Assembly (NCBI RefSeq): GCF_026914265.1
Contig: NC_069125.1
Location: 71,130,046-71,194,045, forward strand
Origin: Mya arenaria
Taxonomy: Eukaryota > Mollusca > Bivalvia > Myida > Myidae
DNA: 64,000 bases
Reading direction: 5' to 3'
Shown piece by piece: positions 28,732 to 41,000 of this stretch. Position numbers and translations under genes: made by a program. The notes below the pieces were generated by a model. It saw only the letters and a program-made list of their open reading frames with translations, ran no database searches and was not told where the DNA came from. Within the stretch, counting starts at the first letter, position 1. Each line of letters starts with the position of its first letter.

Positions 28732-30842
28732 TAGTCAAAGCATTTTAATGAACCTAAATTATTTTACTTTAAATCATTGAAAATTATTACTTTAAAAATT
28801 AAAGTACAAAAGTATTACCAAATAATTGATCTAAACAAATAAAAAACTCTTCCTGAAAAGTTAACACCATACTTACGTTTGCATGTCTCAAACTCTGTTT
28901 TGAAGTAGTCACAGTTCTCAAACTAAAAAATAGAGAAACAGATAAAACATCAAGTAAAGTCAGTATTTGCATTTTGTTGTATCATACAACTTGTATGTCA
29001 TATGTAATAGCTAAGCATCTAAGCAAATGTCTACTATCTCTCCAGGGCTTTTTAACCTTCTTTGCTAGGGGTCGAAATTAGGCTACTTCACAATTGGGAA
29101 AAATGGCATATTTTCCCAATTTCCAGATATTTTTTTCCCCGATACCCAGATTTTTTTCCCAAAAAGAAAGATCTTACTTCAGAATTTTTCAATAAAAATA
29201 TGTTCGGTTTGCGCATATTTTTCTGTTTATCTTTTAAGTTAACATAAGAAGAATGCTGTATAATTTAAACATTATTCGAGGACCATCTAGTCCATATATT
29301 GTTATCAATTATTTCCCTTAATTTAGAATCAACTCTATGAAGATTAAAACTAATCTCTCTCCCTCTATTGTCATTGGGTCATGTGTATTAATTGGAAGTC
29401 CATTTCATTTAAAAAAGGTTATAATTGAAAAAAAAATGAAAGAAGTAGACTCACATGTATGATATGAGCCTGATTTTTCATATGGATACCTTGACCCATG
29501 TTTAAAAGGTGTCTTCAATCCTCATATGTGGAATTTCCCAATTTGAGACGTTTACAAATTTAAATTTCCCAATTTTTAGAATTTCACTCGTTTAAATTTC
29601 CCAAAATGAAAAGGCTAGGCCTCTTCACAATTTTTGGTGAAAAAGCCCTGCTCTTAGAGTCAATTGCCAATTTCAACTTGAAATTGGTATAAAAGAGGTA
29701 AAAAAAAAATCAGCCATGGGGGCATGGACAGACAAAACCAATGATTTCAAGATGAAATTCAACTGATCCTGCCCCAACGCACAAGGCTGTAAACAATCCC
29801 TGTCAAGTGCAATAATCATAACATTAAGTAATCTCACTTCAGTGCAAGACTTGGCGCCCGCTGAAACACTAGCATGTCCCCTTGCTACAATAATGAGCGA
29901 TCGGGGATATTTTTTTATTATTTTGACATTTCTTGTGTATCCCTGTAACGCTACAACTCTCTACCATTCAACATCAGACAAAAGAATATATTGTATTATT
30001 ATGCATCTACTTTGAATAATAATGATAAATTTGTTCAATATATACCAGACAGTGATCTAAACTGGATTTAATTTGTCATTAGAGTCGCTATTTTCACATA
30101 AAAACATTCTGGGTCACTGATTCACATAACGGTTTTTTGATATCTGAACATCTTTTTTTGTCATAATGACATAAATAAATATGTGATTTAATAGTAGGGA
30201 ATAATATTTTCGTAGGAATTTGAATTTCTAACAGAGATAATTTAAAAAATGTGGCCACAAGGATTCTCTGGGAAAGGAACATTCGCTACTTTTTGCCAGG
30301 ATGGTGGACGTCACGAGTATGCCATAGTAAAAAAGCTCATCAAAAGACTCGTTGACGGCCGTTTTGGTGTGCTACCATGGCCCCTAGTCAAAATAATTGT
30401 ACGTTGACGGATTTTTTTTAGATTTTTGATTGGCAAATCCTTCGTGTTAGGGATTGGAAGAATCCCGTATGACACGTCTATTATTTTAGACTACCATGGC
30501 CCCCTTAACCAGAGCTTACCGGGTATCTGGTTCCCGAAAATATGTTTTAAACTAATCAAATCAATATTTTATTTACAGTCGGTATGCCATAACAGAGGAA
30601 ACATTAGCTATGCAAAGCTATTGACCGACTACACCGGGCTAACAGGGTATCTGATTCCCGAAAATATGTTACAACCGTAAGAAAGAACTTTCTTTCGATT
30701 GTAAACTCTAGATATTTCATAAGAAAGTTCTAACCTTATTCATATACATCTTAAAGAATTCCATATCGGGTGGATTCTTGTCTAAATAAAAAGTATTTGA
30801 CGATTTATCATTTGACATTTGCGAATCATTGGGCGCTGCCAT
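26965..30842 (-). CDS. C22orf39/PANTS-family twin-CX9C protein with C-terminal CaaX box, complete
   Basis: Exons 30842-30735, 28922-28877, 27732-27614 and 27324-26965 join in phase to 210 residues. The core has a twin CX9C motif: Cys40-Cys50 (CDYFKTEFETC) and Cys69-Cys79 (CSHDEQMYDMC), then PPEDWNLPIEY at about 121-131. The human family member has the same two CX9C pairs and a PPDWHLPLP motif, as recalled. The vertebrate protein is about 105 residues; this one has an extra N-terminus (MAAPNDSQMSND) and a lysine- and glutamate-rich, probably coiled or disordered tail. It ends in CVIS, a good farnesylation CaaX box (Cys207), which I do not recall in vertebrate members. PANTS has been linked to synaptic function. 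Twin CX9C proteins are often imported into the mitochondrial intermembrane space, which would conflict with prenylation. It is transcribed divergently from OGFOD2. Confidence 0.78.
28683..28729. repeat. (TA)n microsatellite
   Basis: Uninterrupted TA repeat of about 23 units in an intron of the PANTS-like gene. Confidence 0.95.
29043..29650. mobile_element. Non-autonomous hAT-like MITE, 608 bp
   Basis: The ends are CAGGGCTTTTTAACC and GGTGAAAAAGCCCTG, inverted repeats differing at one position. Inside are repeated TTTCCCAATTT motifs. The CAGGG termini resemble hAT elements. No clear 8-bp target duplication is seen (flanks CTATCTCTC and CTCTTAGAG), and there is no transposase. Confidence 0.65.
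30385..30493 (+). mobile_element. 109-bp MITE copy 1, 10-bp target duplication
   Basis: It starts TAGTCAAAATAATTG and ends ATTATTTTAGACTA, giving terminal inverted repeats. It is flanked on both sides by CCATGGCCCC (30375-30384 and 30494-30503). It sits in intron 1 of the PANTS-like gene. A near-identical inverted copy lies at 31217-31324. The 10-bp duplication length would suit a Mutator-like origin, which is an inference. Confidence 0.9.
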
Positions 30843-30939
30843 ATTGTTCTGCATCAAACACACGCTTATATAATTTAGAATATACAAGCGTCCACTTGAT
30901 ATTTTTGATCTGTCAACTTATCTGTCAAAATTTTAAAGA
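30843..30939. promoter_or_regulatory. Bidirectional promoter between PANTS-like gene and OGFOD2
   Basis: Only 97 bp separate the two divergent start codons (30842 minus, 30940 plus), so both 5' UTRs and the core promoter must lie here or overlap the opposite gene. No TATA box is obvious. The MITE pair at 30385 and 31217 brackets this region. Confidence 0.75.
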
Positions 30940-33900
30940 ATGGGAAAGTTCTGTATTTGCAGTTGTTTCTTAACTCAAAACATTTTTGTGAGAATTTTAA
31001 ACTGTCACGTCGAATACACATGTAAAGCACAGTTCCTCCAGATGTATCATCAGGTCTGATTGAGATTACCGGGGATATATTGTAGGCTTCTTATAAAAAA
31101 ATAAATATATATTTCATATCATATTACAATCTGCAGGCGTATGATTATATCATCAGTGTTTCCTGTTTTCTTCTCATTTCCTTACTTCTTAAATTTATTT
31201 CAGCAGCCAAGTAGTATAGTCTAAAATAATAGACGTGTTATACGGGATTCCAATCCCTAACACGAAGGATTTGCCATATCAAAAATCTAAAAAAAAATCC
31301 GTCAACGTACAATTATTTGGACTACCAAGTAGTATTGTTATTGATAAACCATGGTATGATGGATGTTAAGTAAACAGCAATATCGTTAAAGATACCTATT
31401 TAAATAATAAATGACAACTGGGAGTAGGATTAGAATTAATAATTTGGACACCAAACTCGGTAATTTGTTATTGGCGAACAAGAAACACCTCAATGACAGT
31501 CTTCCATGAACTCTTTCTATATACACTGTACCATGCTATGTACCAAGTTTGGAAAAAAAGGCAACCATAAGGTTATTCAGTACCAACCATTTTTCTATAA
31601 TTAGTAACAGTTATTGTGACCTTTAACTTGACCCTTGGGGGCCCATACCGTTCAAAATACCATATTCAAAATTTGATTACAATATGTCAACCCTAAATTT
31701 ATTCAGTACAGACTGTAACAGTGACCTTGACCCTTGGGACCCAAAACACAATCCTAAGAAAGCTCTCCATAAAATCTTCCTTTATACGAAGTTTGGTCGA
31801 AAAACGTCAACCCCAACTAAAGTTATTCAGTACCAAACCATTTTTCTATTTTAAGTAAAAGTGACCTTTACCGTAGCGGCCCCAATCACAATCCCATTAA
31901 AGGTTTCCATAAACTCTTCCCATATACCAAGTTTGGTCACAATATAATTTATGAACCCTTAATAAATTTATTCTGTACCAACCTTTCTTTTTTAGTTACA
32001 GTGGCCTTGACCCTAGGGGCCCTGAACACAATCCCATGAAAGGTCTCCTTATACTCTTCTATTATACCAAGTTTGGTCAAAATACAGCCAAACCCCGTTG
32101 GCTCGATGTAAAGGACCGATTTCTGTAAACTGAAGGTAAACAATCCCGCTTTGCTCAATTTTCCCCGAGGCTCTAGGTATTTTCGCCGGTCCCTGGGAGT
32201 TCGAGCCAAAGGGGTTCGACTGTATATATGTTACCAATAAAGTAATTCAGTACCATTTTTCTTTTTCTAATAACAGTTACTGTGACCTTGACCCTGACCC
32301 TAGGGGCCCCAAATGCAATCTCATGAAAGGTCTCAATAAATTCTTCCCATATTCCAAGTTGAGTCACAATTTGTCAACCCTATCTAAAGTTATTCAGTAC
32401 AGACTGTAACAGTGACCTTAACCCTTTGGGCCCCAAATGCAATCCCATGAAAGGTCTCTATAAACTCTTCCTATATACCAAGTTTGGTGGCAATGTGTCA
32501 ACCCTAACTGAAGTTATTCAGTACCAAACTTTTTTTCTATTTAAAGTAACAGTGACCTTGACCCTACAGGCCCCAAACGCAATTCCATGAAAGGTCTCCA
32601 TAAACTTTTCCTTTATACCAAGTTTTGTGACCAACTTAAACTATTAGATACAAAAGGTAAGTTTGACGCCTCTTGCCAAGGCTGTATTTGTATAATAAAT
32701 ACATGATGATCATCAATGCCGCAAAGGTGCTGTAACATACACAATTCTTTTGTAAACAGTGCCCTTGACCTTCAACAGAACACAGCCCAAAAAAATCCCT
32801 AGTGAGCTCTCCACATGCTCTTAATATACACAGAGTTTGGTGTCCATATGATGAAAGTCCTTGTAATTATGTGCCGCAAATGAAATTTGTATATTTAGTA
32901 ATGGTGACTGTGACATTTGCCCGAATGGACCAAAAAGCTTTGATGAATGATGCTGAGTTTAATTCTTTGAAATCAAATTTCTGTTTTTTAACGGTGACCT
33001 TGACCTTTCATGGAACCAAAAGCAAGCTCTTCACTTTTTCTACTATACAACAAGTTTCATGTCCATATGATAAAAAGAAACTTAAGTTATTTCCTGGAAA
33101 CAAAACTTCTAAATTTAGTACAGGTAACAGTGACCTTGACCTTTGACAGTATGGACCAAAAAGTGAACGCAAGCACGCTCTCTTCATGTTCTTACTGTAC
33201 ATCAAGTTTGGTGTCCGTATGATGAACTAATTAAAAGTTATCAAATGGAGACCTCATAGTTTGAAAACCACCCTGCCGCCAGCCTGCCAAACGACATGCA
33301 CCATTCTAATAACCCAGTTTGGGTTCAGAAACACAATGCTTTTGATACTGAATTTATAAATGTTTGTCATAAATGTACACAGATTTGTTATCTAGACATA
33401 CAAAAAAGCTTTGCACAATCTATTGCATTTTTTGTATTAACTGTCAATTCGAAATAGCTCCAAAACTGACCAGTTTCAGCCAAAACTAACAAGTACTGTA
33501 TATAGACAGATGTTTATAATAGTGTGTATTTTCAAAAATCACAAAAAAATAATTTTGTTTCTGCGATAATTCCCCAATTATTAAAATTTGAAATGCATCT
33601 TTATATTGTTTCAGATGTTGGCTGAAAAAAGTCAAAGTGATTTGGAACAAATTATTCTTCAGGTAATTATGACAAACATCATCCTTCTTGCAGGGGCTGT
33701 TCCAGGATTTGGCATGAAAAGAGGGTGTAGCTTGGAAGCTTGGGAACTTTCACAATGACAACTTTTAGGAGAGGGGGGAGCCAACCTAAATGTGCTAGTT
33801 TCAAGATACAGCATGTGTCATTGTAGTCTGTAGTCTGGTTCCCTGCTTACTGATACTCCATTAGTGTTAGGGGATGGAACTCCAGACTAGTATCATTGAT

Positions 33901-35905
33901 CATTGACATTTTTAAATGTTTAAAAGTCATTACGTTTGAACAAATTTGTTCAAAGCTAAATAGCCACATCTTAAAGTTTAATTCGGTAATTGACCTTATA
34001 AAAGCAAATTAGGACAAATTATGTTCAAAGTGATTTCTGTAACATAAATTAATTTAATTCCATATCGAATACATTGCTGAAAGGTTTATTACAGTATCTG
34101 ATTTGAACATATTTTCAAGTTATTACGTATTATGCATGTTTGACATTTAATTTTCTTTATCCTATTCTTTCAGATTAGCAATGAGATTTCAAGGAGAAAG
34201 AATCTGTTTTCTGATTCGTTAGAGAGAAAGAGTTTGATTCAACAACAGTATCACAACCTTCATCCACACATTTTTACATTAAAGGTAAATTTCAAGATTC
34301 CCTGGAAAGACCAAGTGATCTTAATTCTTTATTTATTCTTTCGTCTAACACATTGAAAAAAATACAATGTATTTGGAATGAGAACTAGGCCATATTTTAA
34401 AGTTACTATTTATTAGTATGTAATTGTAAGAACTAAACAAATTGCATGATAGTCCCAAGATTTATATATTTATATTTAACTGTACCATTACTAGGACACA
34501 TGCACATTGTGTTACATGTATATCTGCTACAGGCATGGTAACAAGCAGACGTATGTGTTAAGTTCCCTCATGACAGACCATGCAGATAATGAATCCTGTT
34601 CATGATACCTTTACTTATGTCTCATCCATATACATGTACATGTATCCTGCCCTAGGAGTCATTCCTGGCCCCCCAGTTTCTTCAGCTGGTGAACTACTGT
34701 AGGCAGGAGGATGCAACATTTGAGGGAGTATTCCATCTCATCAACGAAACAAATAGTATGTTCTCAAATATGCTTAAACTTTTCTGCAAACTTCTAATGA
34801 TATTGACAAGTGTATAAAAGTTTTCCAATCTTTTGAGTGACAAACATGTACTAAATATTGCTTAGTCTATTTGCTTTCTTTCAGATCATTCAATTGTTAA
34901 CTTCTATTATTTTCTTACAATTTAGACATAGTTTTCTTGTAAAATTCAGTTGAGTAAAATGAAAACTAATCAGTAATAAACTCTGTACAATTCATGTGTA
35001 TATAGGAACAGTGTTAAAAAACAAATATAGTATCATAACATCATTTTCTTTCAGTCGAAAGGACGTACACATTCCCTGTTTTTACAGAGGAGTTCTGCAA
35101 AGAGTTTCTTGAAGAAATTTTACACTTTGAAGACAGCAGTTTGCCGAAAGGTCGACCAAATACAATGAATAATCATGGCGTATGTACTTGAATTTAAAGT
35201 TAGCTTCCTAATGTTGAACATTGTTCATCTGTTTAACAATCATTTCCACAAGAAATTCCCTAAATAATAAATAAACTAAACATTTATATACATGTCTACA
35301 TTGTACATGTTTATAATAATAAGTAAAAACAAGATCAGAATACGGCTAAGTGATGATGTAATGATGTTAAAATTGAGGCACATTTTCAGGTTCTCCTGGA
35401 AGAGCTTGGGTTTGATGGGTTTATAACTGAACTCCGGGAACGCTACCTTGGGCCAGTGTGCCATTTGCTTTACCCAGACTGGTGTTGGGCCGGACTGGAC
35501 TCCCACAAGGCCTTCATTGTCCAGTACAGTGAGGGTGGGGACGTAGACCTGGCCTATCACTATGACAATGCAGAGGTCACACTGAATGTAGCCTTGTCTC
35601 CTGAGGGGTCATACAAGGGAGGTGACTTGTTCTTTGGTGCAATGAAAAATGAGTTTGACAATGAGAGACTTTGGAAATCTTACAGGCATGTTCCCTGCTT
35701 TGGCATTCTTCACCGGGGTCAACACCGACATGGAGCGTATCCAATAGAAACAGGATCCAGGTACAATATGATTATGTGGATGCGCTCTTCCAGCGTGAGA
35801 AACAAGAAGTGCCCTATGTGTGGTAGTGTCCCTGACTTGGTGGAAGTAGATGGGTATGGGGACGGCTTTACATCACAAACTGTGGATGTGTGCTCACTGA
35901 CTTGA
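30940..35905 (+). CDS. OGFOD2: 2-oxoglutarate and iron-dependent oxygenase domain-containing protein 2, complete
   Basis: Exons 30940-31053, 33615-33662, 34174-34284, 34656-34755, 35055-35179 and 35390-35905 join in phase to 337 residues, close to the roughly 350 of human OGFOD2. The short first exon (MGKFCICSCFLTQNIFVR) matches the human N-terminus HFCRCACFCTDNLYVARY. Diagnostic blocks are PKGRPNTMNNHGVLLEELG, HYDNAEVTLNVAL (Fe ligands His223 and Asp225), the distal His at about 280 in HRHGAYPI, the 2-oxoglutarate-binding Arg at about 290 (GSRYNMIMW), and C-terminal CPMCGSVPDLVEVDGYGDGF ending TVDVCSLT. It belongs to the prolyl-4-hydroxylase-like Fe(II)/2OG dioxygenases. The catalytic residues are intact, so it is probably active, but the substrate is unknown to me. 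It shares a promoter region with the PANTS-like gene. Confidence 0.96.
31217..31324 (-). mobile_element. 108-bp MITE copy 2, inverted, 10-bp target duplication
   Basis: Reverse complement of the 30385-30493 element with a few differences. It is flanked by CCAAGTAGTA on both sides (31207-31216 and 31325-31334). It sits in intron 1 of OGFOD2, about 160 bp after the donor. Confidence 0.9.
31560..32650 (-). repeat. Tandem ~130-145-bp repeat, about 8 units
   Basis: Each unit contains AAGTTATTCAGTACCA, AGTGACCTTGACCCT, GGGGCCC, AATCCCATGAAAGGTCTCC and ACTCTTCCTATATACCAAG. It is the reverse orientation of the block at 6410-6720. It lies in OGFOD2 intron 1. A short stretch around 32085-32225 (CCCCGTTGGCTCGATG to AAAGGGGTTCGACTG) looks like an insertion inside the array. 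Confidence 0.85.
32755..33240 (+). repeat. Second tandem repeat family, about 4 units of ~115 bp
   Basis: Units share GTGACCTTGACCTTT, ATGGACCAAAAAG, CTCTTCATG and AAGTTTGGTGTCCATATGAT. Related in style to, but distinct from, the preceding block. It lies in OGFOD2 intron 1. Confidence 0.75.
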
Positions 35906-35981
35906 TAAAATATTACTTTAATTATTAAATTGACAAATAATATTTGTTCGATGAGCTTGTGGTTTCCGTTGCTTTCATCTA

Positions 35982-35987
35982 AATAAA
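35982..35987 (+). terminator. Candidate polyadenylation signal, OGFOD2
   Basis: AATAAA 77 bp after the stop codon, the first canonical signal downstream. Cleavage is not shown. Confidence 0.5.
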
Positions 35988-36205
35988 TGTTTGATGCTTG
36001 TGTTCCAAAATGAAATATAGTTTCTCTCAATCCAACTAGCATGGTATTATGTCATTAGATGTAAAAGTAAGTACTTTGTATATGCCATTTAAAAAACTTT
36101 CGAGCAGATCTTTATCATATCCATTAAAAACATGACATTCACTGAATTTTTCTCCTAACTCATTTATAGCTTCCAAAATTTAAATTTTTTGTCAATATTA
36201 TAAGT

Positions 36206-36735
36206 CACCTACTAACCCCGTAACGTATATCACGTAGACAACCTGTTTACATCTTTCATTCATTTATCGGAATATTCCTCAGAATCGGAAAATAGACGCC
36301 ATTTTGGTACGCTTTAAATTAGGTGAACCAATATGGAAAAATATGGTTTCACTATGTGACAAGTTCTGGACCAATGGCGTTGCGTCATTTATGTTGGAGG
36401 CGTGATATTATAACGAAGGGGGTAAGAAGGTGACCTGATATGGAATAGACAAGGCAAAGGAAACCGTATCGGGCAAGAGGGAAGCTTGAACCTGAATATG
36501 GTTTCCTGTGCCCATTTTTTCCCATATCGGGTCACTTACTAACACCGTAACATATATATCACTTCAACAACCTGTCTAAATGTTTCATTTATTCATCAGA
36601 ATATTCATCGGAATCAGAAAAGACACCATGTTGGTCCGATGTATAAATTTTGTGACCAAATATGGAAAAATATGGGGTCACAGCGTGACAAGTTCTGAAC
36701 CAATGGCGTTGCATCATTTATGTTGAATGCGTGAT
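36206..36735 (+). mobile_element. Composite tail-palindrome-tail MITE array
   Basis: A tail (36206-36412, ACTAACCCCGTAACGTATAT to GTTGGAGGCGTGATATTA) is followed by a palindrome (about 36426-36545, GGTGACCTGATATGGAATAG mirrored to CCCATATCGGGTCACTTACT). A second copy of the tail (36541-36735) follows in the same orientation. The single-copy version is at 11875-12179 on the other strand. Non-coding. Confidence 0.75.
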
Positions 36736-38013
36736 ATAGCTGTATACATATTTATTATACATATTTATTTTGCTAATGAAACACCGCTGCAATATATATA
36801 ATGTGAAATGAAAAAGATGATACATAATGAAGTAATTATTTACACTTCAAATATCTGCATCATGCAAAACAAATACTAAAATTAATACAATACATATTTA
36901 AAGCTTATTCAAAGATTGAAAAAAATAATCTTTTCCTCTGGTCAAACAAAATTTCACTTAAGCTATATCTTACAGTTAAAATATTCTGCCAAAAGGATAA
37001 TACTGCCACACCAATTTATGTGGTTTTTTTAACAATATTTTGCCGAAAGTAATTGAAGTGAGCAGGCATAATTTTCCTTATTTTAAGAAAAATAAATGGG
37101 CGGAAAATCAAAGTGATGCTCCTTGCTATACATGTGCAAATTATCTCCTGCAACATATGTACCAAATTTTATTTGAATATCTTGAACAAATTTATGTTTT
37201 GGTCAAGGTTCAAGTATTTGCACTATGACACCAAGGTTATGATAATCCTTTGAAAAACAGACAAGATAAATCTTGCTTAAAACTAGAACATGTACTTAAA
37301 AACTTTTTCAATAACCATAATGCACTGGTTTAATATTATAGCAAACCTAAATATAAAATTGCAACTGTATAAATAGGAATTAATAGTCACATTTTAAAAT
37401 ATGCCAAATAATTCTAGTACATTAGTAAATGACACAACTGAAAAGGGGTTGTTTGAATAAAACCATTTAAATATATATACAATGATATACCCACTTATGT
37501 TGCTACATGTTATTTATTGCAGAAGTAAAGAATAAATTTCTCATAATGAAAGATGAAAATATTATGCGCTATTTATACATGTATTTGAGAAATGTTTCTT
37601 TAAAAAGAAAGCTATTAAAAACCATCTGTTACCTAAAAATGAGTTTCGCTAATTGTTCAAAATTCAATATAAAACAACAAAATCATAACAATACAATAAA
37701 CTTTCCCTATAAAATTATTCCTCCAACTATGAGAAAATTAAAAACACAGAAAGAACTTAATATATAAAACAGAATCATCAATGACAAACATGGCCATAAT
37801 CACACTTATAAACATCACAAGATACTTGATCTACATGTACATTCAACATACATAAAACTGATCCGGTTTTCAACATCTATCATGCAATCAGTTGCAATCA
37901 GTTATATATGTCCAATTGTCTATAATGAAAATGTACACTGAGCACTGTCCTTTATTTTCCACTGTTGACCAACTGATTTCACATTGGCTCTACCCTTGGC
38001 TGAACAACGCCCT
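36736..38013. other. Convergent intergenic region between OGFOD2 and the PRR11-like gene
   Basis: Very AT-rich sequence without exon-like content or recognisable repeats, apart from the end of the composite MITE before it. It holds the 3' UTR of the PRR11-like gene. Confidence 0.6.
37951..37956 (-). terminator. Candidate polyadenylation signal, PRR11-like gene
   Basis: TTTATT on the plus strand, AATAAA on the gene strand, 58 bp past the stop codon. Cleavage is not shown. Confidence 0.45.
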
Positions 38014-41000
38014 CTAGGGGCTCGGGGTAAAGCCACTGGGGGAGCCAACAGTCGTGTTGAGGCCAATTGTGGGACTCGGGGTTCGCACGTTGCGGAACTT
38101 GTTAACAAGGGCAAGGTGCATGGGCTCTAGGGGTGTGGGTCTCTGCCTGTCACGTGTGGTGGTGGGAGTACCGCCGGGGGACCTGGTTAGAGAAACAGAG
38201 TTACCATGGAACAATATTGCTCAACTGGATTAAAACCCCACCAGGGATATGTTCTCTTCGCCACCTCTTAAAATGTACCCACAACTGGTCTCTACCCAGG
38301 AAACAGACATGCAAGCCATTTGTATCAGCTTTTAGCTGTCTTCCAAATGAACTATAAATAAACTTGTATAATCTAAAGTGACTAAAGATTTGAGATTGGA
38401 AACTGTATGCAAGGTTTTATTTCAGATGAAAAATGTAAAATTACTGTCAGTCTTAACAGAACAAAAAGGTTTTAATAATTCAAGAGTTGCCTGCTCGACT
38501 GTTTGTGCCATGTACAAGGCATGAAGAAGGTTGGCTACCAATGAAAGTAACAATACTGAGGTAGTGTTTTACTTGTCATCTGAGACACATTTGAGTCGTT
38601 TCCATGGGTGTGATGACATAAGTTCATTGTGCAGGCTGGTGAGGGAAACATCCACTGCTGGTGTTGCACCTAGTGTGCTGGAACACGGGAGGGCATTCAA
38701 GTTATTTTGTGCATAATACATGTACTTGATAAAAATTATGTTATACCCTGTACTGTGGAACACATCAATGTAAGAAAAAAAAAATAGTTTGTTAATTTGA
38801 TTCATTTCAAACCATTGTATTTACCAATCTGAAATCTCTTACCTTTTGAAAGCCAACTATCAAAAAAGAATAATAAAAATATTGAAACTTAAATTACACT
38901 GGCACCAAAAGCTTGTAAAATAACACTTCAAAATAAAATATAAGTTACGGTAAACTCACTACTCACTCATTCAGTTGCTGACTATCCTTTTTAGCATGTG
39001 GTGTCTTGAACTGAAAAAGTCATTTAACTACTGTGACACATTCACATCAACTTCCAACATGAAAAATGTCTTCAAAGTGCTACGAGTCCTCTGACACATT
39101 CACATCATCTGCCAACCTTTAACAAGGCTTAAAAGTTCTTCGAGTACTCTGAATCCGTTGTATCATAACAAGAAGCACCCGGTGGAGTGAAGGCTTATGC
39201 TTGACTGGTATTTTCTCAGTTGAACAAGGGATGTCACTGGACAATTGCCAGAAATTAGGTTAATTTGGTTTAAGCATATTTTATTTCAGAAAATATTCAA
39301 TTGTTATAGTATACAAAATAATCAATATAAGGATTGGGCTGGAAGAAGATAAAAATCTAATGCAAGCCTAGGTTCAGTTAAAGATTTAGAACAGCTGATT
39401 TTTAGTAATGGCCAAGATTATAAGTATCTTTCATGTGTGTCCGGTGTGGATCAAACAATCCAACCCCAGGGCATGCACAATAGCCAGTTACTAGGCTGGC
39501 CAGGTGAGCAGTCATAAAGCGTGCCTAACCTAAAATTATCAAGCTGTGGAAAAATTCACATTTTCGTACATTACACCAAAAAGCACCTGTGACATTGTTT
39601 ACTGATGTCATGAAGCGTAGTAATTTTAGGTCACTATTGACGTCAAATAGTTCCTCTTAAAAATCTGACCCTAAGGCACTCTCCATAACCAGTAACTCAG
39701 TAAGCCTTGCATACCTAAAATTATCAATTTGTGGAAAAGATGATGTAGAAAACCCATTTTTGAACAATGCTCCAAAAAGCACTTGAGACATTGTTTCCGG
39801 ACGTTTTCAAGCATAGTAATTTTAGATCACTATTGACGGCAAATTGTTCCTTGTTTCGTGTTTTTTTTGTGATTTTCAATTTTAATTTGAAAAATCTTGA
39901 ATACTTATATACATATATTTGATTGCATTTTATTGAAATGGCATGTTGTTGCACGTGACTCATCGTACATGTGCATGGGTGTGTAAGATGGGTTTTCCTG
40001 ATACTGGTGACATAATTGGAATAACACGTCTGCTATGCAAGAATCAAGTTTCTTCACAATGACATACGAGGCTATCACATTCCTGACATATATTCTACAA
40101 CAAACAGTCAAACTAAAATTAAATGATTTGGGTAGAAAAATAGAAACAAGCAGTAAGACTGTTATCAATGGAATATTCTGTGATACAATTGTAAGTGTCA
40201 CCTCTGTTAATCTATTCTCGATGGGAGTGAAAGGTTTCCTGCGCTGCACAATCAGTTTGGGTGTGGTGGCTGTGTTCACCAGAAGAGGGGGGACAGGTGG
40301 AGGGGGTGGTGCTGCAGGGGGGATAGCCTTATCACTCTTCTTGCTTGAACCCTGCTTGCTGGTCTTCTTTGTTATTTCTACAGCTGACTTTTGACGCTTT
40401 TGTTCCAGTCTTTTTGAGACTCTTCTACCTTTAGTTTCTGGGAAAGAACACTGCCAGTGTTATTAAAGAATTTTACACCCTTTACACTTTTAAAGCTAAA
40501 AGCCGGTGTTATCTGTTCTCTACTCTTGCATACAATACTGGATTTTTATACTTTGTACTACTATAAATTTTAATTACTATTTGTTATTCTTTGTTTCCAT
40601 CCTTTTCCCAAAGTGTTGAATGTTATAACTATTGAATAAAGACACTCACCAAGAGAGCATTCGAAGGCTTTCGTCATGTTCCTTTTAAGCTCTTCCAGTT
40701 TTTTCTCTCTCTCTTTTTCAGTCACTCGGAGCAGTGGACTGTTGTTTCCATGGATCATGTCACAAACTTTAACCTATCAAATATTAAATAGCAAGACTGT
40801 GTAGTCAGAATTTCATGAAGTCTATAAACCTTTGCAAAAAAAAAAATGTGCAATTAATTACTTCACATGCTGAAAAATATTCTGATGCTTATAATACTGA
40901 GATAGATATATCTTAATTTGATGATGAAAAATTCATGATTTTCAGTCCTGCATATAGTGATACGAATAAATGAATTTCAACAAAGGTTGAGGTATTGTGA

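Noticed and set aside
33835-33895. Short hairpin TAGTCTGG...CCAGACTA
   Set aside because: Arms are short with mismatches and no flanking duplication; not enough to call an element.
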